NCBI RefSeq assembly: GCF_001270745.1 | Contig: NZ_KQ434756.1 | Location: 275,148-325,279, forward strand | Direction of reading: 5' to 3' | Origin: Jiangella muralis | Lineage (GTDB): Bacteria; Actinomycetota; Actinomycetes; Jiangellales; Jiangellaceae | Length of the DNA stretch: 50,132 bases | Part shown: one piece after another, positions 43,309-50,132 of the stretch | How positions within the stretch are numbered: position 1 is the first letter of the stretch | Layout of the letters: each line of letters begins with the position of its first letter | Program-made: the position numbers and the translations under genes | Notes under the pieces: model-generated | The model's database searches: none | The model's input: the letters and a program-made list of their open reading frames with translations, nothing else | What the model was told of the DNA's origin: nothing

Positions 43309-45673
43309 TCCCGCCGACGGCCAGCGCCCCCGCTCCCACCAGCACGACCGCAGCCTGGCCGGACCGGGCGCCCGGCGCCGGCGTGCCGCTCTCGGTGCCG
43401 CCCGAGTCGGTTCCGCTCTCGGTGCCGCCCGCGTCGGTACCGGTGTCGGTGCCGCCGGTGTCGGTTCCGCCGTCGGTGCCCGGCGGCGGCTCCTCGGTCG
43501 GAGGCGGCGGCTCCTCGGTCGGAGGCGGCGGCTCCTCGGTCGGCGGCGGCTCCTCGGTCGGCGGCGGTTCCTCGGTCGGCGGCGGTTCCTCGGTCGGCGG
43601 CTGACCGCCCTCGTTGCCGTTCTGGTTGCCGTTGTCGTTGTCGTCCTCGTCGTCGTCCGGACGGTTGGGACGGTTGTTGCTCGGCCGGTCCTCGTCGTCG
43701 TTGCCGTTGTCCTCGCGGATGTTCGCGGCGTCGGGGAAGTCTTCCTCGGGCAGCCCCTCCAGCGCGCCCTCCATGAACGCCGTCCACGTGCGGCCCGGGT
43801 AGGCGCCACCGCTGAAGTGCGACATGCCGCCGACGCCGTCGAGCGACTCGGTGCCATCGCCGCGGAAGTACACGACCGACGCGGCCAGCTGCGGCGTGTA
43901 GCCGGCGAACCAGGCCGTCTTGTCGTCGTGGGTACCGGTCTTCGCCGCGACCGGGCGGTCGAGATCGCGTGCGACCTCGGCCGTGCCGGTACGGGCGGTC
44001 TCGGCGAGCGCGTAGGTGACGTCGTGGGTGACGTCCTCCTCGTACACCCGCTCCCCGGCCGGTTGCAGCTCGTGGGTGACCGCGCCGTCGCGGTCGACGA
44101 TCTGCTGGATGGTGGTCGTGTTCGAGTGCAGGCCCTGGGACGCGAGCGTGGCGTAGGAGTTGGCCATGTTCAGCGCCGAGACGCCGCCGATGCCGATGGC
44201 GACCCGCGGGTTGAGGTTCGCGGACAACTGCTCGTCGTCGGGGAACCCGGCCCGGACCAGGGAGTCGGCCACCTTCTCGGCCCCGATCTCCATCGCGACG
44301 TCGACGAACGCGGTGTTGACGGAGTTCTCCATCGCGCGTTCCAGGCTGACGTTGCGGCCGTAGTCCTCGTTGCCCTGGTTGTTCACCGGCGGGCCCAGCT
44401 CGGGCGGGTCGAACGGCGAGTTGCCCCAGAACGTGCTGCGCAGCGAGTAGCCGTTCTCCAGCGCCGCGGCCAGCACGAACGGCTTCACCGTGGAGCCGGC
44501 CTGCGGGACGGCGTCGACGGCGTCGTTGTAGCTCTGCTCTACGGCGTCGGGCCCGCCGTACACCGCCACGACGGCGCCGTCGCCGGGCCGCACCGCCGCG
44601 AGGCCGATGCGCACGCCGTCGGCGTCCTCGGTGGGCCGCTCGTCCTGGATGGCCTGGATGGCCGCCGACTGCGCCTGCGTGTTGAACGTCGACGTGACCC
44701 GCAGGCCGCCGGTCTCGATCTCCTGCTCGTCGTAGCCCATCGCGACCAGCTCGTTGCGGACCATCATCAGCAGGTAGCCGTTGGGCCCGCCGTACCGGTT
44801 GACCTGCTGTTCGGGCAGGATCTCCGGCGCGACCGTGGCGTCGGCCGTGGCTTGGTCGACGGCGCCGGTCGTGACCATGCCGTCGAGCACGTACTGGAAC
44901 CGCTGCGCGAACCGCTCCGCGTTCTCGGGGCCGAGCGTGGGGTCGTAGCGCGTCGGCGAGCGCAGGATCGCGGCCAGCGCGGCGCTCTGCGCGAGGTCGA
45001 GGTCGGCGACGTCGACACCGAAGTAGGACCGCGACGCGGTCTGCACGCCGTAGGTGGCGCGGCCGAACCAGATGGTGTTGAGGTAGTCGCCCAGGATCTG
45101 GTCCTTGTCGACGTCCTGGTCGATCTTCACCGAGATGACCAGCTCGCGCAGCTTCCGGGTGTAGGAGCGGTCCTGGGTGAGGTAGTAGTTCTTGACGTAC
45201 TGCTGGGTGATCGTGGAGCCGCCGCCGGCGCTGGACGAGCCGGTCAGCGCGTCCCAGCCGGCCCGGGCCATGCCGGTGATCGAGAACCCGGAGTTCTCGT
45301 AGAAGCTGCGGTCCTCGGCGGCCACGACGGCCTGCTGGAGGGTCTCGGGGATCTCCTCGATGCCGACGATCTCACGGTTCTCGGCGCTGAACCGGCCCAG
45401 CTCGGTCTGGCTGTCGTCCCAGTAGACGATGGTCGACTCGGACGTGGAGAAGTCGTTCGGCTCGGGCACGTCGATCATCGCGAACGCGATGCCGATGGCC
45501 CCCGCGAACAGCAGGAACATGCCGAGCACGGTGAAGCCGAACACTTTCCAGTTGAAGATGCGGCGCCAGCCGGTCCGCTTCTGGCGGCCGGCTCGATAAC
45601 GCGGACCACCCCGTTCGGGGTGGTCGGTGGTGTCGGCGGATTCGGCGTTCTCGGGTTCGGGTTCCCTGCTCAT
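43289..45673 (-). CDS. Class A penicillin-binding protein (transglycosylase/transpeptidase)
   Basis: 794 residues; polymerises and cross-links peptidoglycan. A cytoplasmic basic stretch precedes a membrane helix (43-67). The glycosyltransferase has E120 in AAEDRSFYE, and STITQQYVKN near 153. The transpeptidase has S394-T-V-K397, S451-V-N453 and K578-T-G. After the core come an Asn/Asp-rich linker, six PTEEPP(P) repeats, Thr/Gly/Asp repeats, then a hydrophobic segment and RRRR at the end. This looks like a second membrane or sorting-type tail, but there is no LPxTG. The ATG may follow TACCAT closely (short leader). Confidence 0.93.
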   Translation of the reverse strand: MSREPEPENAESADTTDHPERGGPRYRAGRQKRTGWRRIFNWKVFGFTVLGMFLLFAGAIGIAFAMIDVPEPNDFSTSESTIVYWDDSQTELGRFSAENREIVGIEEIPETLQQAVVAAEDRSFYENSGFSITGMARAGWDALTGSSSAGGGSTITQQYVKNYYLTQDRSYTRKLRELVISVKIDQDVDKDQILGDYLNTIWFGRATYGVQTASRSYFGVDVADLDLAQSAALAAILRSPTRYDPTLGPENAERFAQRFQYVLDGMVTTGAVDQATADATVAPEILPEQQVNRYGGPNGYLLMMVRNELVAMGYDEQEIETGGLRVTSTFNTQAQSAAIQAIQDERPTEDADGVRIGLAAVRPGDGAVVAVYGGPDAVEQSYNDAVDAVPQAGSTVKPFVLAAALENGYSLRSTFWGNSPFDPPELGPPVNNQGNEDYGRNVSLERAMENSVNTAFVDVAMEIGAEKVADSLVRAGFPDDEQLSANLNPRVAIGIGGVSALNMANSYATLASQGLHSNTTTIQQIVDRDGAVTHELQPAGERVYEEDVTHDVTYALAETARTGTAEVARDLDRPVAAKTGTHDDKTAWFAGYTPQLAASVVYFRGDGTESLDGVGGMSHFSGGAYPGRTWTAFMEGALEGLPEEDFPDAANIREDNGNDDEDRPSNNRPNRPDDDEDDNDNGNQNGNEGGQPPTEEPPPTEEPPPTEEPPPTEEPPPPTEEPPPPTEEPPPGTDGGTDTGGTDTGTDAGGTESGTDSGGTESGTPAPGARSGQAAVVLVGAGALAVGGISRRRR
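43482..43602. repeat. Tandem 15-18-base coding repeat
   Basis: About six near-identical units of GGCGGCGGCTCCTCGGTC type, encoding PTEEPPP on the minus strand at the C-terminus of the penicillin-binding protein. Unit length varies by one codon, so copy number may vary between strains. Confidence 0.8.
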
Positions 45674-45923
45674 GACGTCTTCGATGGTACGTTGCGCGGT
45701 CTGGTCGCTCGGGCCACTGAGAAGACGGCCGGGACCGCCGTGGAGTTCCGGGCGGCCGGGCGACGCCGGTCACACCGTCGCCGCTGCGGCCCGCCCGGGG
45801 ACGGGCACGGCGCAGCGACGTTCTCCGCCACCCCCGCGAGCGGAGACCACGTCTCGCCGCGCCCTGCCCGCCGACCCGGTATACCCGGTTCGTACCGGAA
45901 TTGAAACCGAGGCCGGGGTCACA

Positions 45924-46451
45924 TCACTGCGCGTGACCGTGCGCCCTCGCACCGAGTCGGCGCAGCGCCTCGGCGACGACGTCGTCCGCCTCGCCGCCGG
46001 CCGCGACCCGCACGCCGTCCTCGTCCCGGCCCAGCGGCTCCAGCGTGTCGAGCTGCGACTGCAGCAGGCTCGGCGGCATGAAGTGGCCCTTTCGCGCCCT
46101 CATGCGGACGGCGAGCCGCTCCGGGTCGACGTCGAGCTGGACGAACACGACCCCGCCGGACGCCTCGCGGAGCACGTCGCGGTACACCCGGCGCAGTGCC
46201 GAACAGGTGACGACGGCGGCGCGGCCCTGCCGACTTTCGCTCGTCAGCCAGTCACGCACAGTGGCGAGCCACGGCGCGCGGTCTTCGTCGGTGAGCGGCG
46301 TGCCGGCCGCCATCTTGGCGACGTTGGCCGCCGGGTGCAGGTCGTCGGCCTCGGCGAACGGCCGGCCGAGCGCGCCGGCGAGCCGGGTCGCGACGGTCGT
46401 CTTGCCGGAGCCGGACACGCCCATGACGACGATGTGGGGCGGAAGGGTCAC
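45924..46451 (-). CDS. gntK: Gluconokinase (GntK type)
   Basis: 175 residues; phosphorylates gluconate to 6-phosphogluconate. The P-loop GVSGSGKTT is at 11-19, with ADDLHPAANVAKMAAGTPLTDEDR as the sugar-site block and VVTCSALRRVYRDVLR, then GHFMPPSLLQSQLDTLE, both typical of GntK. GTG start. It is alone: no gluconate permease nearby, although a lactonase-like gene lies 2.8 kb downstream on the other strand. The 250-base gap 45674-45923 to the penicillin-binding protein gene has no gene; CCGGTA and TACCGG repeats near 45880 are noted. Confidence 0.94.
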   Translation of the reverse strand: MTLPPHIVVMGVSGSGKTTVATRLAGALGRPFAEADDLHPAANVAKMAAGTPLTDEDRAPWLATVRDWLTSESRQGRAAVVTCSALRRVYRDVLREASGGVVFVQLDVDPERLAVRMRARKGHFMPPSLLQSQLDTLEPLGRDEDGVRVAAGGEADDVVAEALRRLGARAHGHAQ

Positions 46452-46495
46452 GCGGACCAGCGTGGCATGGCCTGGCCGACAACGGAGGCGGCGTC

Positions 46496-46501
46496 CAGAC
46501 T
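46496..46501 (+). promoter_or_regulatory. Candidate -10 hexamer, leaderless promoter
   Basis: CAGACT at -12 to -7 from the ATG at 46508, identical in sequence and spacing to the site before the chelatase gene. Confidence 0.4.
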
Positions 46502-46507
46502 GGGGGC

Positions 46508-46912
46508 ATGACCGACTCCGCGCCGGTGCGCGAACTCCGCCTCGTCGTCACCGTCCCCGACCACGACGCCGCCGTCCACTTCTACCGCGACGTGCTGGGC
46601 CTGCCCGAGCTGGCCGACTTCTCCTCCCCCGACGGCCGGGTCGTCCTGCTGGGCGCCGGCCGGGCCACGATCGAGATCGTCGACCACGACCAGGCCGAGT
46701 TCATCGACCGCGTCGAGGTCGGCGAACGGGTGGCCGGGCCGATCCGCGTCGCCCTGGAGGTCGACGACTCGGCGGCCACCACTCGACGCCTCGCCGACGC
46801 CGGCGCGACGGTCCTCGCCGAGCCGACGCGCACCCCCTGGGACTCCCTCAACGCCCGCCTCGACGCCCCCGGCGGCCTGCAACTCACCCTCTTCACCGAA
46901 CTCGGCGACTGA
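46508..46912 (+). CDS. VOC (glyoxalase) superfamily protein
   Basis: 134 residues, one VOC domain: LRLVVTVPDHDAAVHFYRDV at the start, VVLLGAGRATIEIVDHDQAE, then IRVALEVDDSAATTRRLADA and LDAPGGLQLTLFTEL. The His early in strand one is replaced by a shifted pattern, and the last Glu of the metal site is present in TLFTEL. Ligand unknown. It is divergent from gntK across 56 bases and convergent with the CGNR gene. Confidence 0.87.
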   Translation: MTDSAPVRELRLVVTVPDHDAAVHFYRDVLGLPELADFSSPDGRVVLLGAGRATIEIVDHDQAEFIDRVEVGERVAGPIRVALEVDDSAATTRRLADAGATVLAEPTRTPWDSLNARLDAPGGLQLTLFTELGD

Positions 46913-46977
46913 CGCCACTTCAATAGCCACGGTTGCGTTCCAGCGCACGGTTCGTCGGCGAGCGGACGTTGTCGGCG

Positions 46978-47015
46978 CCCGCCCGTAGGGTGGGAAGCCC
47001 TCCCAGCCGGGCGGG
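46978..47015. terminator. GC-rich hairpin between convergent genes
   Basis: Arms CCCGCCCG (46978-46985) and CGGGCGGG (47008-47015) with a 22-base loop that can itself fold (GGGTGGGAAGCCC). Possible terminator in the 182-base convergent gap 46913-47094. A GCCGGG/CCCGGC pair overlaps it and could form an alternative fold. Confidence 0.4.
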
Positions 47016-47094
47016 GACCGAACCCGGCCGAACGCACACGTCGCCACCGTGTCCCACCTGTCGCCGGGGCGAGGCAAACGTCGCCCAGCCCCTG

Positions 47095-47592
47095 TCAGTC
47101 GTCCGTCGCGCCCTTCGAACGGGCGTAGTGGCGGCGCGCCTTCGCACGGTTGCCGCAGATCTCCATCGAGTGCCACTTCCGGGCGTTGGCCCGGCTGTGG
47201 TCGACGAGGAAGTGCTGGCAGTCGTGCGCGGCGCAGGGGCGGATGCGCGACCCGTCCGGGCCCTGTAGCGCGGCCCACTCCTCGATGGCCCGCACCCCCA
47301 CCGACCGGCCGGCGGGGACGTCGTCCTGCCAGCGGAGGCCGTCGGGGGTGAGCCGGGCGCGTCGCCGCATGACCTCGACCCACGGCGCCAGCGCCTCCAG
47401 CGGCGCCTCGCCCCGGATGACCGCGGCCAGGACGGACCGCACCTCGCGGGCGTCGGCGATCTCGGCGCGCGTGCCCTGAGCACCTCGCGACCGCAGCCAC
47501 TCGCGGGCCGCGGCGTCGGAGCCCAGCTCGTCGTGCGGACCGTCGGGATAGACGATCCGCGAGTTCACCAGGTCCAGCAGCAACTCCGCCAT
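47095..47592 (-). CDS. CGNR zinc-finger protein (ABATE domain)
   Basis: 165 residues. The N-terminal ABATE stress-response-like domain has LLLDLVNSRIVYPDGPHDEL. The C-terminal zinc finger has RPCAAHDCQHFLVDHSRANA, KWHSMEICGNRAKARRHYAR, with C-x4-C and the namesake CGNR. Such proteins are thought to be DNA-binding regulators in actinomycetes. The ATG has TAGGAT at -12 to -7. It is divergent from the alpha/beta hydrolase gene 108 bases away, which may be its target. Confidence 0.92.
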   Translation of the reverse strand: MAELLLDLVNSRIVYPDGPHDELGSDAAAREWLRSRGAQGTRAEIADAREVRSVLAAVIRGEAPLEALAPWVEVMRRRARLTPDGLRWQDDVPAGRSVGVRAIEEWAALQGPDGSRIRPCAAHDCQHFLVDHSRANARKWHSMEICGNRAKARRHYARSKGATDD

Positions 47593-47598
47593 GCCGCC

Positions 47599-47604
47599 AT
47601 CCTA
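47599..47604 (-). promoter_or_regulatory. Candidate -10 hexamer, leaderless promoter of the CGNR gene
   Basis: TAGGAT on the minus strand at -12 to -7 from the ATG at 47592. Confidence 0.5.
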
Positions 47605-47619
47605 ACCCCATCAACGTTC

Positions 47620-47625
47620 TTGACA
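47620..47625 (+). promoter_or_regulatory. Possible -35 box of the hydrolase gene
   Basis: Perfect TTGACA, but the best -10 at 17 bases (TTCGAT, 47643-47648) is weak. A small GGTT/AACC inverted repeat lies just after it, between the divergent CGNR and hydrolase genes. Confidence 0.3.
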
Positions 47626-47685
47626 GGTTGGAATAACCATGATTCGATCGATCTTGTAACCCCCACAAGCGCCCGAGCCAGTTAG

Positions 47686-48534
<849 letters not shown>

Positions 48535-48548
48535 CCAGCCGGCCGGAC

Positions 48549-48582
48549 GAGGGGCGGCGGGGCCACGGCCCGGCCGCCCCTC
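48549..48582. terminator. GC-rich hairpin after the hydrolase gene
   Basis: Perfect 10-base arms GAGGGGCGGC (48549-48558) and complement (48573-48582), with an inner GGGCC/GGCCC pair. It sits 15 bases after the hydrolase stop and before the leaderless promoter of the next gene. No T-run. Confidence 0.6.
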
Positions 48583-48599
48583 GGCGCGTCCGGGCTTCG

Positions 48600-48605
48600 T
48601 AGGGT
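48600..48605 (+). promoter_or_regulatory. Candidate -10 hexamer, leaderless promoter
   Basis: TAGGGT at -12 to -7 from the ATG at 48612; no Shine-Dalgarno in between. Confidence 0.5.
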
Positions 48606-48611
48606 CGGGAC

Positions 48612-49199
48612 ATGAGGCGTGCGTGGGTCGCGGGTGTCCTGGGCGCCGTCCTGCTCTGGGGCGAGTACGAGCACTGGCGGGCGTCGTACCGCCGCCTCGG
48701 CGACGCGCCGACAGCGGGAGGCAGCGAGGCCGTCGTCGTCCTCGGGTACCGCGACGCGGGACCGCGGGCGAACGCGATGAACCGCTGGCGGGTCCGGGCC
48801 GGGCTGCGGTCGCGGCGGCCCGGCCTCGGCCCGTCCCGCCTGGTCGTCTGCGGCGGCAGCACCGCCGGGCCGGTCCCCGAGGCGACGCTGATGGCGCGGT
48901 ACGCGCGGGCCGGGCGCGGCTACGACGGCGACCTGCGGCTCGAGCCGGACAGCCGCACCACCTGGGAGAACATCCGCAACGTCGCTCCGCTGCTGGCCGA
49001 TGCCGACCGCATCAAGATCGTGTCGCACCCGCTGCACGCCGAGAAGGGCCGCGCCTACCTCCACCGCGCCCACCCGGAGCTGGCCCGCCGCCTGGTCCGC
49101 GGCGCGGACTACCGGTTCGGCGAGTGGATCCTGCTCAAGCCCGCACTGGCCGTGTACGGACGGCGCCGGTTGCGCCGCCTCGACCGCGGCGCGCGATGA
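48612..49199 (+). CDS. YdcF/SanA-type (DUF218) membrane-linked protein
   Basis: 195 residues. A short N-terminal hydrophobic stretch (AWVAGVLGAVLLWG) precedes the DUF218 core: EAVVVLGYRDAGPRANAMNR, LVVCGGSTAGPVPEATLMAR, then LRLEPDSRTTWENIRNVAPL and IKIVSHPLHAEKGRAYLHRA. The family is linked to cell-envelope integrity; no catalytic role is certain. Length is within the family range. Confidence 0.88.
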   Translation: MRRAWVAGVLGAVLLWGEYEHWRASYRRLGDAPTAGGSEAVVVLGYRDAGPRANAMNRWRVRAGLRSRRPGLGPSRLVVCGGSTAGPVPEATLMARYARAGRGYDGDLRLEPDSRTTWENIRNVAPLLADADRIKIVSHPLHAEKGRAYLHRAHPELARRLVRGADYRFGEWILLKPALAVYGRRRLRRLDRGAR

Positions 49200-49252
49200 G
49201 TTCCCGCCTCCGCCGCGGTCTACCCCGTCAGACCGACACAGGAGGCACGGGC

Positions 49253-50086
49253 GTGAGCGCACGGGTGCTGATGGACGGGATCGCGTTCGGCGAGTCGCCG
49301 CGCTGGCACGACGGCCGGCTGTGGTTCTCCGACTGGGGCGCCCACCAGGTCATCGCGGTCGACGACGATGGGCGGCACGAGGTGGTGGCGACGGTCGAGT
49401 CGTTCCCGATGTGCATCGACTTCCTGCCCGACGGCCGGCTGCTGGTGGTCGACTCCGCACGCCGCCTGCTGCTGCGCCGCGAGCCGGACGGATCGCTGGT
49501 CCCGCACGCGGACCTCGGCGGGTTCTCCGAGCACCCGTGGAACGACATCGTGGTGACGGCGGGCGGCGACGCGTACGTCAACGGCATCGGGTTCGACTTC
49601 CCGGGCGGCGAGTTCGCGCCCGGCCTCGTCGTCCGGGTCACGCCGGACGGCCGGGTCGACCACGTCGCCGGTGACCTCGCGTTCCCGAACGGCATGGCCG
49701 TCACCGCCGACGGCGGCACGCTGATCGTCGCGGAGTCGTACGCGAACCGGCTCACCGCGTTCCCGATCGAGGCCGGCGGCAGGCTCGGCGAGCGGCGGGT
49801 CTGGGCCGACACTCCCGGCGACCACCCCGACGGCATCTGCGTCGACGCCGAGGGCGCGGTCTGGTACGCCGACGTCGGCAACCAGCACTGCGTCCGGGTC
49901 CGCGAGGGCGGCGAGGTGCTGGCCACCGTCGACTTCGGCCGCGGCGCGTTCGCCTGCGCCCTCAGTCGCGGCGCCGACCCGCACCTCTACGTCGTCGGGC
50001 AGGACTTCACCGACCCGCCGTCACCCGAGCCCACCGGCCGGCTGGTCGCCTACCCGGCGCCCGCACCGGGCGCCGGCCGCCCCTGA
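49253..50086 (+). CDS. SMP-30/gluconolactonase-family protein
   Basis: 277 residues, six-bladed propeller: GIAFGESPRWHDGRLWFSDW is the classic first blade with the metal-binding Glu (GESPRW). Then come WNDIVVTAGGDAYVNGIGFD with the metal-site Asn, FPNGMAVTADGGTLIVAESY and GDHPDGICVDAEGAVWYADV with the catalytic Asp. It probably hydrolyses a sugar or other lactone. GGAGG stands 7 bases before the GTG. A link with gntK is possible but the two are 2.8 kb apart. The 46 bases after the stop hold only a run of nine C then GGGG at the window end. Confidence 0.92.
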   Translation: MSARVLMDGIAFGESPRWHDGRLWFSDWGAHQVIAVDDDGRHEVVATVESFPMCIDFLPDGRLLVVDSARRLLLRREPDGSLVPHADLGGFSEHPWNDIVVTAGGDAYVNGIGFDFPGGEFAPGLVVRVTPDGRVDHVAGDLAFPNGMAVTADGGTLIVAESYANRLTAFPIEAGGRLGERRVWADTPGDHPDGICVDAEGAVWYADVGNQHCVRVREGGEVLATVDFGRGAFACALSRGADPHLYVVGQDFTDPPSPEPTGRLVAYPAPAPGAGRP

Positions 50087-50132
50087 GCCCACCCGGACCG
50101 GGCCGCGACCAGACCGGCTCCCCCCCCCGGGG

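Noticed and set aside
43482-43602. CRISPR-like short repeat array
   Set aside because: Units are 15-18 bases, adjacent without spacers, and in frame within a penicillin-binding protein.
46978-47040. tRNA-like T-arm (a TTCG loop between short G/C stems on the minus strand)
   Set aside because: No acceptor, D or anticodon arms of the right size could be placed; it reads better as GC-rich hairpins between convergent genes.

Overview
The window is very GC-rich and densely coded on both strands. It looks like the chromosome of a high-GC actinomycete. The evidence is a mycothiol-dependent isomerase-type protein, an F420-type luciferase-like oxidoreductase, a CGNR zinc-finger protein, purS as a separate gene, many GTG starts, and the order dacB / zinc metalloprotease / tilS / hpt / ftsH / folE next to ppa. 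A Jiangella-like or related soil actinomycete is my best guess, but I cannot fix the genus by eye.

Layout. 1-3959: the end of a rhamnose catabolic operon (aldolase/dehydrogenase fusion, then rhamnulokinase), then a serine beta-lactamase-like hydrolase. 4064-6160: an ECF sigma / anti-sigma pair convergent with a mycothiol-type isomerase. 6275-7891: a lone AAA ATPase next to a Phd/YefM antitoxin whose PIN toxin is cut to 22 codons. 7926-10997: a TetR regulator divergent from a VOC protein, then an HTH regulator and an MFS exporter. 10961-14132: purS-purQ-purL. 14282-14401: two matched hairpins. 14551-19857: a winged-helix regulator divergent from a 1484-residue secreted subtilase with a malectin-like end. 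19873-23513: purB, a 47-residue membrane protein, a probably broken small gene, a ribbon-helix-helix protein with a VOC-like protein, and an F420-type oxidoreductase. 23528-31003: the folE-ftsH-hpt-tilS-metalloprotease-dacB block, divergent from ppa. 31008-35445: a NlpC/P60 cell-wall hydrolase, then an Lrp regulator divergent from ddaH-rocD (arginine/ornithine catabolism). 35506-39697: a small protein, a membrane-anchored subtilase, and a two-gene unit that reads like a polymorphic toxin with its immunity protein. 39742-45673: sirohydrochlorin chelatase, ThrE exporter, FprA-type reductase and a class A penicillin-binding protein. 45924-50086: gluconate kinase, VOC protein, CGNR regulator, alpha/beta hydrolase, DUF218 membrane protein and an SMP-30 lactonase-like protein. 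No rRNA, complete tRNA, insertion sequence, prophage or CRISPR array was seen.

Two signals run across many loci. First, at least twelve genes have a TANNNT-like -10 hexamer ending 6 or 7 bases before the start codon, with no Shine-Dalgarno sequence, as expected for leaderless transcripts. Second, six intergenic hairpins with GATC-bearing arms all sit just after gene 3' ends. Their inner arms differ in sequence but keep their pairing, so they look like a local terminator family. At 39692-39747 one such hairpin supplies the stop codons of both convergent genes.

The best candidate for something undescribed is the GTG-overlapping pair at 38034-39697. The first protein ends in a pattern resembling the bacterial RNase A-like toxin fold, and the second looks like an immunity protein.
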